Shown piece after piece: positions 45,428 to 53,815 of a DNA stretch of 64,000 nucleotides. Both the position numbers and the translations under genes were made by a program. Origin of the DNA: Dyadobacter sp. (GTDB lineage: Bacteria > Bacteroidota > Bacteroidia > Cytophagales > Spirosomataceae); the NCBI RefSeq assembly GCF_017744695.1, contig NZ_JAGIAS010000013.1, forward strand, positions 45,176-109,175, written 5' to 3'. Each line of letters opens with the position of its first letter. Positions within the stretch are counted from its first letter, which is position 1. Under the pieces are notes generated by a model. The model was not told the origin of the DNA. It was given only the letters and a program-made list of their open reading frames with translations, and did no database searches.

Positions 45428-46473
45428 AAAATCAGAAAGCCATTGTCGAAACCCGCTCGCTGGCGATCGGTTACCGATCGTCCGGTATAGAACGAACGGT
45501 AGCGGCCAATCTCGACTTGCAGCTGCGGCCGGGCAGCCTCGTGTGTTTGCTGGGTTCCAACGGCGCGGGCAAATCCACATTGATGCGTACACTGAGCGGC
45601 CTTCAACCAGCGCTGACCGGCGATATTACGATCGACGGCAGCCCGCTCCACACGTTGAAACCAGCAGAACTGGCCCAAAAACTTAGCCTGGTATTAACCG
45701 ACCGTGTCGACGCAGGTAACCTCACAGCCCGCGAGGTAGTTGCATTGGGCCGCACGCCCTACACCGGCTGGCTGGGTACGCTGACCAAGGCTGACCATTT
45801 CCAGATAGCCCAAAGCATTGAACAAACCGGCATTACTACGCTGCTTGACCGCCACATGCACCAGCTCAGCGATGGCGAAAGGCAAAAGGTGATGCTCGCC
45901 CGCGCGCTCTCACAAGACACGCCGCTCATTCTGCTCGATGAACCCACGGCCCATCTCGACCTCCCTAATCGCGTGGAAATGATGCGTCTCCTGCATACGC
46001 TTGCGCGCGACACATACAAGGCAATCCTGCTCAGCACGCACGAGTTGGACCTCGCATTGCAAACGGCCGACGAACTCTGGCTGATGCACCCTGACGGCAA
46101 AATCCTGGCAGGCCTACCCGAAGACCTTGTATTAAGTGGTGCATTCGAAGCCACATTTGCCCGCAACGGCTTTTCATTCGACCGTACTACCGGCACATTT
46201 ATCATCCACCAGCCCGTAGAAAATGCGCAGGTTTATATTGAAGGTGCAGAAAAACCGCTATTCTGGGCGAAACGGGCGCTGCAAAGGGAAGGGCTGGGGG
46301 TCAGTACGTACCGCGATGCACCCTGCCTTATCAGGGTATTCGAAGTGGAAAATGGGTTTGAAAGCGAAATAATCTACCAGGACCGTCGCGTCAAAGTATC
46401 CTCAGTTCAGGCACTTATTGAACAAATGCATTTGCTTTTTCCATCCCACACCCGTTCGGGCATGGCGAGTTAA
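45424..46473 (+). CDS. FecE/BtuD-type ABC ATPase with C-terminal extension
   Basis: 349 residues. Walker A GSNGAGKST, Q-loop region around LVLTDRVDAGNLTAREVVALG, signature LSDGERQKVMLARAL, Walker B ILLDEPTAHLDLP and the switch His in STHELDLAL. The usual ATPase ends near residue 250; here a further 100 residues follow (IIHQPVENAQVYIEGAEKPLFWAK and beyond). That tail has alternating beta/alpha pattern and may be a regulatory or substrate-sensing domain. It is the last gene of the importer operon. Confidence 0.9.
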   Translation: MKNQKAIVETRSLAIGYRSSGIERTVAANLDLQLRPGSLVCLLGSNGAGKSTLMRTLSGLQPALTGDITIDGSPLHTLKPAELAQKLSLVLTDRVDAGNLTAREVVALGRTPYTGWLGTLTKADHFQIAQSIEQTGITTLLDRHMHQLSDGERQKVMLARALSQDTPLILLDEPTAHLDLPNRVEMMRLLHTLARDTYKAILLSTHELDLALQTADELWLMHPDGKILAGLPEDLVLSGAFEATFARNGFSFDRTTGTFIIHQPVENAQVYIEGAEKPLFWAKRALQREGLGVSTYRDAPCLIRVFEVENGFESEIIYQDRRVKVSSVQALIEQMHLLFPSHTRSGMAS

Positions 46474-46538
46474 TGCGGTTCTTTGCAACGAAATAGTTAG
46501 TTTGCAGCTCATATTTGCCGAACAGGACTTCCTTAACT

Positions 46539-48521
46539 ATGATCTTTTTGATCCCGACGGCGATGGCGCTGGCCACAGCGAATTGCTATCTGGCATTGTA
46601 CCGGAACGCCGGACAGTCGTTTCGACGCTCGCTGATTTCCGCCGCCATTCTTATATTTCTTTTCATTGCCATCAGTACGGAGGCACTTGGAGTGTTCAAC
46701 CTGATCAACCGCATTGCGATTACCGGCAGCTGGGTCGTTTTCAATATCGCCCTTGCAGTAACGTGGCTCCGACTGAAAAACATTCACGGCATGACTTTTC
46801 CGACTGTCGGGAAGCATTGGCTGAATGGTACCCGAAACTTTTGCAGAGAACTCGGCGCTCCCACGGTCGCGATGCTGGCTGTCCTTGCCTCGGTTACACT
46901 CGTAGTTGCCATCGTCGCCATTCCAAACAACCAGGATTCTCTCAGCTACCACCTGAGCAGGCTGGGCTATTGGATACAGCAAGGGAATGTGGCGCATTAT
47001 GCCTCGCACATTGAGCGTTCGATCTCGTTCAGTCCATTCTCCGAGTATGTTCACCTGCATACCTTCCTGCTTTCTGGCTCGGAACGTTATTTCCAGCTTT
47101 TGCAATGGAGCTGCTTGGCTGGTGTACTGGCGTTGGTTTCGATGATTATCCGGCTTTTTTCAAATTCTCCCGCAACGCTTCGCATCGGTTTGTGCTTTGC
47201 CGCCACCCTGCCGATCGTCGTCCTGGAATCAATGACGACCCAGAATGACCTGGTCGTGGCTTTTTTTATCGTTGCCACCGCATTTTTCGTTTTTGATTAT
47301 ATTCAGAATAATCATTTGGCGAGCCTATACCTGATTCCACTGTGCTGTGCAGTCGGTATGATGACAAAAGGGACATTCCTCTTTTATGTGCTTCCGTTTG
47401 GTACCTATCTAGCCATTTCAATGCTCAGGAAACAGGTTTTCCGGAAACATATTACCGCGTTCCTGGCCGCTTCGATATTCCTTACGCTTGCAATCAATGT
47501 CCCTTATTGGTACCGGACCTACGAAATTTTCGCGTCACCCGTAGGCACTATCAGTTCGGGGAATCAAAACACCTTTGTCGGTCCGGCGGATTATATTTCT
47601 TCGGTCAGCAAGCACACTTTCCTCCATCTCGGCTTCGTCTCTCCCGGGAACCGGTACAACGATTTTCTTCTGAATCAGCTTCGAAACCTCCACTCTGCTA
47701 TGGGCATTCCCCTCGATGTTCCGCGCCTTGGTATGCCTTTCAAAATGAACAAGCTGAATTTCAATGAGGACTTTGCACATAATTTCTTCGGCATCTGGCT
47801 GATCCTTTTCAGCATTCCGCTCCTGATTTTTACCCGCTTACCCAAAGCCGCCAAGTGGTATGGCGGGCTGACATTCCTCAGCGTCCTGGTCTTTTGCTTT
47901 TTTATCAGCTACCAGACTTACGGCTCGCGGCTGCATATTCCATTCTTCCTCCTGGCAGCACCCGTTGTGGGACTCACCTATGGTTCGGTTCTGTCCACAT
48001 GGCCCGCGCGGTTGCTGCCTCTTCTGCTTTGGCTGGCCGCGTTGCCTTTCGCATTACTTAGCTCGGCCCACCCGTTTCTTTCCACGAAATGGTTTTTTGA
48101 AAAAATTTTTCCGCCTATCAATTCAGCATTGCACCTGAACATACGCATCGATGCTGCCAACCTGAACCTCAAACAGGAAAGCGTGCTCTACGCCAGCCCG
48201 GGGCGGCTGTTCTGGGGTGACCACTGGCCCGGAACCGAAGCACTTTTGGGACAGGTGAATGCACTCAATCCGCAAAAAATCGGTTTTGTTTTTACCGAAG
48301 CCAGCTTCGACTATGCCTACCAGTTTCTGCTGAGAAAACCCGGACGCACTTTTGCACACGTGCGTGTGAGCAATCCCTCGCAGGTGCTGGAAGATCCGGC
48401 ATTTCAGCCCGACGTAATTATCGCCGAGAAGAACGAAGGACCGGGATTTGATTATCATGAAAAAACCTATCGGCTCGCGCTGGAAAGTGATAGCAAGTGC
48501 CTTTATGTTCCGTCAAAATGA
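46539..48521 (+). CDS. Polytopic membrane glycosyltransferase-like protein (GT-C fold)
   Basis: 660 residues from the ATG at 46539; a TTG at 46515 is in frame but gives no better start. At least 11 hydrophobic segments occur. The first large periplasmic loop after the third membrane block carries NNQDSLSYHLSRLGYWIQQ, where GT-C enzymes have their acidic residue. The C-terminal 170 residues are a soluble periplasmic domain. Such proteins transfer lipid-linked sugars to lipids, glycans or proteins. The exact family (GT39/GT83-like) is uncertain. It stands alone, followed 15 bases later by a small membrane protein. Confidence 0.65.
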   Translation: MIFLIPTAMALATANCYLALYRNAGQSFRRSLISAAILIFLFIAISTEALGVFNLINRIAITGSWVVFNIALAVTWLRLKNIHGMTFPTVGKHWLNGTRNFCRELGAPTVAMLAVLASVTLVVAIVAIPNNQDSLSYHLSRLGYWIQQGNVAHYASHIERSISFSPFSEYVHLHTFLLSGSERYFQLLQWSCLAGVLALVSMIIRLFSNSPATLRIGLCFAATLPIVVLESMTTQNDLVVAFFIVATAFFVFDYIQNNHLASLYLIPLCCAVGMMTKGTFLFYVLPFGTYLAISMLRKQVFRKHITAFLAASIFLTLAINVPYWYRTYEIFASPVGTISSGNQNTFVGPADYISSVSKHTFLHLGFVSPGNRYNDFLLNQLRNLHSAMGIPLDVPRLGMPFKMNKLNFNEDFAHNFFGIWLILFSIPLLIFTRLPKAAKWYGGLTFLSVLVFCFFISYQTYGSRLHIPFFLLAAPVVGLTYGSVLSTWPARLLPLLLWLAALPFALLSSAHPFLSTKWFFEKIFPPINSALHLNIRIDAANLNLKQESVLYASPGRLFWGDHWPGTEALLGQVNALNPQKIGFVFTEASFDYAYQFLLRKPGRTFAHVRVSNPSQVLEDPAFQPDVIIAEKNEGPGFDYHEKTYRLALESDSKCLYVPSK

Positions 48522-48536
48522 TCCTGTTTAATTGCT

Positions 48537-48938
48537 ATGAAGTTTTTTAAGAATAAAAAGAACCTCCTGCTGCTCGCATTAGCCCTCATCATCGGCTACA
48601 TCGTCTATGACTCTACATCGCAGCCCACCGTGGCCGACCTGCAAGGCGGGTTTCGGGAAGTAGCCATGTACCGGAACGAGAACAACACCGGGCCGATCGT
48701 CCGAATATATGCCGTGAGTGTGGAGGACACGCATTCGAAGGATATCCGCCAATACGGCGACCTGATGCCATATACCAAGTATGGCACCACAACGGTTTAC
48801 TTTTTCGACGCCGGCAAACCAGTACCGAATAATCTGACGGCAACGGAACCGCATTTCGAACCCGAATTCGCTGCCGGCTGCATCGCCGTGTACCGGAAAG
48901 ATGCCAATGGGCAGGTTTCACTCGGCCCTTTACCTTGA
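48537..48938 (+). CDS. Small membrane-anchored protein, 133 aa
   Basis: One N-terminal membrane anchor (NLLLLALALIIGYIVYDSTS) is followed by a 100-residue periplasmic domain rich in beta-strand residues (VADLQGGFREVAMYRNENN, TTTVYFFDAGKPVP). No family is recognised. It follows the glycosyltransferase-like gene by 15 bases and probably belongs to the same transcript. Confidence 0.65.
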   Translation: MKFFKNKKNLLLLALALIIGYIVYDSTSQPTVADLQGGFREVAMYRNENNTGPIVRIYAVSVEDTHSKDIRQYGDLMPYTKYGTTTVYFFDAGKPVPNNLTATEPHFEPEFAAGCIAVYRKDANGQVSLGPLP

Positions 48939-48955
48939 ATAGTTTTTGAACAAAT

Positions 48956-49369
48956 ATGATACAAATGACTGCACTGGAAATCGTACAACAATATTATGAA
49001 GCCTTCAATGCGAAAAACTGGAAAGGCATGCTCGCATTACTCCACCCCGAGGTAAGACATGAAGCCAACCAGGGCGATGTGCGTATCGGATTGGAAAAGT
49101 TCACCGCGTTTCTTCAAAAAATGGACGAAGCCTACGAAGAAACACTGACCGACATGGTGTTTTTCAGCGAGCCGCAAAATAAACGTGTGGCAGTGGAGTT
49201 CGTCGTAAATGGCATTTACAAGCAGGCAGAAGAAGGGCTGCCCGAAGCACACGGACAATCGTACGTATTACCTGCCGGTGCATTCCTGGAAGTGACCGAC
49301 GGCAAGATCAGCCGGGTAACTACTTATTACAATCTGCCGCTCTGGATCGAGCTTGTTTCCAAACCATGA
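48956..49369 (+). CDS. NTF2-like (SnoaL/ketosteroid-isomerase-type) protein
   Basis: A 137-residue protein with the NTF2 cone fold: EIVQQYYEAFNAKNWKGMLALLHPEVRHEA, then beta-strands (DMVFFSEPQNKRVAVEFVV, GAFLEVTDGKISRVTTYYN). The fold binds hydrophobic small molecules or acts as an isomerase. Its stop overlaps the GNAT start by 4 bases. The ATG at 48956 was taken; a second ATG 9 bases later is equally possible. Confidence 0.85.
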   Translation: MIQMTALEIVQQYYEAFNAKNWKGMLALLHPEVRHEANQGDVRIGLEKFTAFLQKMDEAYEETLTDMVFFSEPQNKRVAVEFVVNGIYKQAEEGLPEAHGQSYVLPAGAFLEVTDGKISRVTTYYNLPLWIELVSKP

Positions 49370-49968
49370 CCGCCGCATTGAGATTCGTGCGGAAAACCGG
49401 TCAGGGTATTGCAGAAGTTTTCGATGACCTGGCCAAACTCCGGATCGCTGTTTTCAGGGATTATCCCTATTTGTACGAGGGAAGTGTGGAATATGAAATG
49501 GGCTATTTGCAGACTTACCTGCAATCGGAGCGTTCGTTTCTTTTTGCCGTCTATGACGGCGATAAAATGGTGGGTGCAACAACTTGCATTCCACTGGAAG
49601 ATGAAACAGCCGAAGTCCGCAAGCCTTTCGAAGATGCCGGTTTTGACGTGGGTACTATTTGCTATTTGGGTGAAAGTATCCTTCTGCCCGCCTACCGCGG
49701 GAACGGTTTGGGCCACCGCTTTTTCGACGAGCGCGAGGCGCACGCAGGCAAACTGGGCGATTTCGACACCTGCTGTTTCTGCTCCGTCGACAGGGGCGAC
49801 AACCATCCGCTTAAACCGTCAAACTATCGTCCCAACGACGCATTCTGGCTCAAACGCGGTTACCACAAAGAACCCGCATTACAAAGTACCATGGAATGGC
49901 CCGATTTGGGAGAAACTACCTCCACGCCGAAAACGATGATTTTCTGGACCAAACCACTCAACAGTTAG
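49366..49968 (+). CDS. GNAT family N-acetyltransferase (nitrilase-linked)
   Basis: A 200-residue acetyltransferase with the CoA-binding motif A LPAYRGNGLGHRFFDERE, followed by CCFCSVDRGDNHPLKPSNY and NDAFWLKRGY. In other bacteria a GNAT of this kind is fused to a carbon-nitrogen hydrolase; here the two are adjacent genes 6 bases apart. The pair probably works on the same amine or amide compound. The start overlaps the NTF2-like stop. Confidence 0.88.
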   Translation: MTAALRFVRKTGQGIAEVFDDLAKLRIAVFRDYPYLYEGSVEYEMGYLQTYLQSERSFLFAVYDGDKMVGATTCIPLEDETAEVRKPFEDAGFDVGTICYLGESILLPAYRGNGLGHRFFDEREAHAGKLGDFDTCCFCSVDRGDNHPLKPSNYRPNDAFWLKRGYHKEPALQSTMEWPDLGETTSTPKTMIFWTKPLNS

Positions 49969-49974
49969 ACGATA

Positions 49975-50877
49975 ATGCAAGAGGTAACCATCGCTTCGGC
50001 GCAATATCCTATTACCGAACATTCGGATTTCGCCTCATGGCAGCGGCACACTGAAAAATGGGTGTCCGAAGCCGCCATTCGGGGAGCGGAGCTATTGCTT
50101 TTCCCGGAATACGGAGCAATGGAGCTGGTGAGCATTTTCGGGGATGAAGTACGGAACGATATCCGACGTCAGATACATGATTTGAATGACTTGCGAGCCG
50201 ATTTCTGCGCGACTTTCGAGGCACTGGCCCGTAAGTACCGCGTGATCATTGTCGCTCCCAGCATTCCTGTGATCGAGAGGGACAAGAAACTCAACCGGGC
50301 CTTCGTGTTCTCCGCTAATGGGCTGGCAGGTTACCAGGACAAATTTTTCATGACCCGTTTCGAAAACGAACAGTGGGGCATCGACAGCGCTCCGAAGCAG
50401 CTCACTGTCTTTGAGGCACCGTGGGGCAAATTCGGCATTCAGATCTGTTACGACGTCGAATTCCCGATTGGCGCGCGGAAACTCTGCGAAGCGGGCGCCA
50501 ACCTGATCCTCGCACCAAGCTGCACGGAAACTATCCGAGGCGCCACGCGCGTACATGTAGGTGCCCGCGCCCGCGCGCTCGAAAACCAGGCGTTCACGGT
50601 GGTGTCCCAAACCGTGGGAGAAGCATTATGGTCGCCGGCTGTGGATCTCAACTACGGCTTTGTGGCATGCTACACCACACCCGACAAGGATATGCCCGAA
50701 GAAGGTATTATCGCCACCAAAACCCCGCAGGAAGAAGGCTGGCTGATCCAAACGATCGATTTTTCGCTCATTGATGAGGTACGCCGGGATGGGCATGTGT
50801 TTAACTTCAAGGACCAGGCACGAATGACGATGGGGCTTACGGAAGAGGCGATTTCGGTCGTTTTCAGGTCTTTGTAA
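49975..50877 (+). CDS. Carbon-nitrogen hydrolase (nitrilase superfamily)
   Basis: A 300-residue hydrolase with the catalytic triad Glu (LLLFPEYGAMEL), Lys (GYQDKFFMTRFE) and Cys (GIQICYDVEFPIGAR), and HVGARARALENQAF typical of the superfamily. Most such proteins are amidases that hydrolyse small amides rather than nitriles. It lies 6 bases after the GNAT gene; the NTF2-GNAT-hydrolase order suggests one pathway. A hairpin follows the stop. Confidence 0.9.
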   Translation: MQEVTIASAQYPITEHSDFASWQRHTEKWVSEAAIRGAELLLFPEYGAMELVSIFGDEVRNDIRRQIHDLNDLRADFCATFEALARKYRVIIVAPSIPVIERDKKLNRAFVFSANGLAGYQDKFFMTRFENEQWGIDSAPKQLTVFEAPWGKFGIQICYDVEFPIGARKLCEAGANLILAPSCTETIRGATRVHVGARARALENQAFTVVSQTVGEALWSPAVDLNYGFVACYTTPDKDMPEEGIIATKTPQEEGWLIQTIDFSLIDEVRRDGHVFNFKDQARMTMGLTEEAISVVFRSL

Positions 50878-50883
50878 AACAAA

Positions 50884-50912
50884 ATAGCGGCATCTAAAAT
50901 AAATGCCGCTAT
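50884..50912. terminator. Hairpin between convergent genes
   Basis: ATAGCGGCAT and ATGCCGCTAT form a perfect 10-bp stem after the carbon-nitrogen hydrolase stop. The T tract is weak; it may serve both convergent transcripts. Confidence 0.6.
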
Positions 50913-50930
50913 AAACCTATCTTTAGACCT

Positions 50931-51744
50931 CTATTTTGCAATTGTTTCTGCGCGTGGTGATGCTAACTCGTCAAGTCTCGCTGCGAGCATTGCCAGCTTT
51001 TGATGAATAGCCTGGTTATCCGTCCTGAATGCTGCATTCTCCGCTTCCAGCTTCGCATTTTGCTTCGCCAACTCCTTTACCGACTCAATCAGGTGCGGTA
51101 TCAACCCCGTATAATTAAGCGATTTAAAACCCTTTTCATCCGTTTTGACCAGCTCCGGAAACAGCGCCTCCACATCCTGGGCAATCAACCCCGTTTGCAG
51201 TGATTGATCGCGGTTTTTGTCTTTCCAGTAGTAACGATAGCCACTCAAGCGCGTCAACTTTTTGAGACTGGGTGCAAGTGGCGAGAAGTCGCGTTTGAGG
51301 CGGCGGTCGGAGGACTGTGTCAACGTTCCTCCCAATGTGCCGTTCCCGACATTATCAATCCAGAAACGCCATGCATTGTTAATGTAAAAGCCAATTTGCG
51401 CATCCGTTTTCATGCCCATAAAGCCATCAGCGACATTTTGGGAGTTGTTGAAATGTATGCCGGATGTCGAGCCGTTATGCTTGATGCGAATGCGACCTCC
51501 AACGTCCAGCAGATATTCAGGACTCAGCACATTGTTTCCTATTCCAAAATTTCCACTGCGCAGCAGTGTGAGTCCGCTACTCCTGTCGATACTCGAAGCC
51601 CCGTTTCCTATTTGGAAAAAGATGTCTGTCGACCTTCCCATCCGCCTTTCGCGCTACCCCTTGAAAACTGAACTGCTCAGGAGCCTGCGCGAAGACGAGC
51701 ATGACCTGGACTACAAGGATTGTGCAAATCAAAAGTACTTTCAT
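50931..51744 (-). pseudogene. Broken tail-fibre-like gene with S74 chaperone domain
   Basis: The intact-looking start is an ATG at 51744 with a signal peptide (MKVLLICTILVVQVMLVFAQ) and the family opening APEQFSFQGVARKADGK. This frame ends at a stop about 50 codons in. The rest, from about 51641, continues in another frame: IFFQIGNGASSIDRSSG, LLDVGGRIRIKHNG, and the peptidase S74/endosialidase chaperone domain SSDRRLKRDFSPL ... QTGLIAQDVEALFPELV, then a coiled coil. The middle of the usual protein is missing. The simplest reading is an out-of-frame internal deletion; a short protein from 51641 is less likely to be exported. Confidence 0.75.
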
Positions 51745-52326
51745 CGTGTGCTGTTTTAAAGTAGATGGAGAGGAGTTCTGGTCGGATGGCCGAACACGCC
51801 GCTAAAAAGGGACGATGAAAGCAGGGATCGCAAAAAGAATGAGCAAATGGCAGAAACGGATATGTCGCCGGCAAAATAATTGCTTGTTAATAGGGGAAAA
51901 TAGAAAGTATTATTTCATTAGGCTGGGCGTGAAACGCATGCTCAAAGTTGAACCCTGCCAAGATATATCTACTTAACAAAATTGCACTTTTACAACAAAC
52001 CTCATACCTCAAAAATATTTAATCCATCTATATCAGCCATATATCCGAAAGCAGTCTCATTGAGATCAATTCATGCAGCAAAATAGTTTGATTAATTTAT
52101 AAATAACTATTAATCAATTAAATAAAAATAAATAGACGCACATATGGCCATTTATTCTAGCACAGAAAACAACTATATTTACTACAATAAGTATTACTTT
52201 TACAAAAACGTATACCTACTGATCGTTTAGTAAAAAATGCTTTATCAAATCTACAATATTGTAACTATTTCAAGATATTGGAGGTATATTGATCTATGAT
52301 TATTTAGTCACTAAACGTCCTCTATC
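51745..52326. other. Long AT-rich intergenic region
   Basis: About 580 bases with no credible gene on either strand. The stretch from 51880 to 52300 is much more AT-rich than the surroundings and holds near-matches to TAnnTTTG (for example CTATATTTACTAC near 52172). It should contain the promoter of the secreted protein at 52327. No repeat or RNA structure is evident. Confidence 0.6.
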
Positions 52327-53757
52327 ATGAAAACTCTTTACCTGTGGATGTGTATTGTCCTCGTGGCAATTTCCATCCCCGCCAAGTCCCTCGCGCAGTG
52401 CGCGTTGGTCGAGCCGGCAATTGAATTAAACAGTGTTTCTCCCAGCAGCGGGAATTGCAATGTGAACGTCAACCTTTCGTTTACGATCGACAAAAACAAT
52501 GGTAATAAGTTCACCTACGTGCATTTATGGAAACCCGCCGACTACCCTGATATCGATTATAAAAAAGCACCGAAAGCCGCTGACCTGGGCAGTGTGCTTG
52601 CAACGCTGGCCATCGATACGGACGGCGCAGTATCATTATTATCAACTTACAGCGCCGACGGCTCAGTTATACCTTTATATACCGGACTGACCATTATGGA
52701 AGAAGATCTGGGAGGAGGATTATCACGCATTACAATCGATAATATCCAGTTCCCGGTCCCAGGTGCATGCGAGGACCTTCCCATTTTGAAAGGAGATGTA
52801 TGGTCGAGCCAGGCATCCAGTGCAAACCCTCCGGTCCACTGTTTTGTAGAAGGCTTCAATTTGCAAATCAATGACCCTGTCATCACTGGCAAAATCAACT
52901 GCAATGAGCCCGAAGGCCCACGCACCTATGATTTGAATATCATTTCCACCAACCCGACCGCATTCCAGGTTTCGTATACGCTATACCTCGACGACGGTGT
53001 ACTGACAAACGGATTGACCACTTTTGGCGCCGGCGATCAGGCTTTCTATACAAGCGGCCCGACTAACCTTTCATCCTCACAACCTATTCAAAGCAAGGAC
53101 GAAGCTTATCCCTATGCATTTCTGGAAGATAAGCGCACAATATGGGTGGTACTCACCGGCCCGAGCCTACCGAATGCGATCGTAGCCGAGCTGCAAAATG
53201 GCTGTACCATCACACTACCCGTTACATTGGCACGCTTCAACGGAACGCTGCTGGACAATGCCGTCAGCCTTTCCTGGACAACCACCGAGGAAAGCGGTAG
53301 CAGCCATTTCAACATTGAGAGAAGTGCAGACGCGAAAGAATTCGTTCAACTTGGCCGTGTAGCGGCCAAGGGTAATTCGTCGGCAACCCAGCAATACAAA
53401 TTCCTGGACAGCAAACCTTTGGCAGGAAATAACTACTACCGCCTCAAAATGGTCGATGCAAACGGCAAGTTTGAGTTTTCACGGATGATTTCCATCGATA
53501 ACGGTGCCAATAGTATTGCATTCGAACTGCTGGGCAATCCCGCTCCGGGGCGGGAAATCAAATTTCTGCTTAAAAATGAAAGCGCATCGAATGTGGGCCT
53601 TTTCGATTTGTCGGGCAAAGCCATACGGTTCTCACTCAGTCAAAACGGCAACGAGTTTACCTTGAAGCCTAAGGGTGGCATTTCTTCGGGGCTGTACATT
53701 CTGTCCCTGCAACGCAGCAACGCCAGCGCTATCACCAAGAAAGTGCTGCTGCCATAG
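52327..53757 (+). CDS. Secreted protein with type IX sorting domain
   Basis: A 476-residue exported protein with signal peptide ending near SLAQ. The first 280 residues are beta-rich with paired Cys residues and no known family. A second domain (PVTLARFNGTLLDN, AVSLSWTTTEESGSSHFNIERS) is the same module seen in the 13840 gene. The C-terminal 75 residues form a type A T9SS tail (FELLGNPAPGREIKFLL, NVGLFDLSGKAI, GGISSGLYILSLQ). It is secreted or surface-attached; function unknown. Ends at a strong terminator. Confidence 0.8.
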   Translation: MKTLYLWMCIVLVAISIPAKSLAQCALVEPAIELNSVSPSSGNCNVNVNLSFTIDKNNGNKFTYVHLWKPADYPDIDYKKAPKAADLGSVLATLAIDTDGAVSLLSTYSADGSVIPLYTGLTIMEEDLGGGLSRITIDNIQFPVPGACEDLPILKGDVWSSQASSANPPVHCFVEGFNLQINDPVITGKINCNEPEGPRTYDLNIISTNPTAFQVSYTLYLDDGVLTNGLTTFGAGDQAFYTSGPTNLSSSQPIQSKDEAYPYAFLEDKRTIWVVLTGPSLPNAIVAELQNGCTITLPVTLARFNGTLLDNAVSLSWTTTEESGSSHFNIERSADAKEFVQLGRVAAKGNSSATQQYKFLDSKPLAGNNYYRLKMVDANGKFEFSRMISIDNGANSIAFELLGNPAPGREIKFLLKNESASNVGLFDLSGKAIRFSLSQNGNEFTLKPKGGISSGLYILSLQRSNASAITKKVLLP

Positions 53758-53772
53758 TCTGTTGAAGCCTTT

Positions 53773-53810
53773 GCAAAACGCCCGCCGGAGTATTTCGGCG
53801 GGCGTTTTGC
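53773..53810. terminator. Perfect 15-bp terminator hairpin
   Basis: GCAAAACGCCCGCCG pairs with CGGCGGGCGTTTTGC around an 8-base loop. It lies between the T9SS protein and the convergent dehydrogenase gene, so it can terminate both. Confidence 0.9.
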
Positions 53811-53815
53811 ATTCA

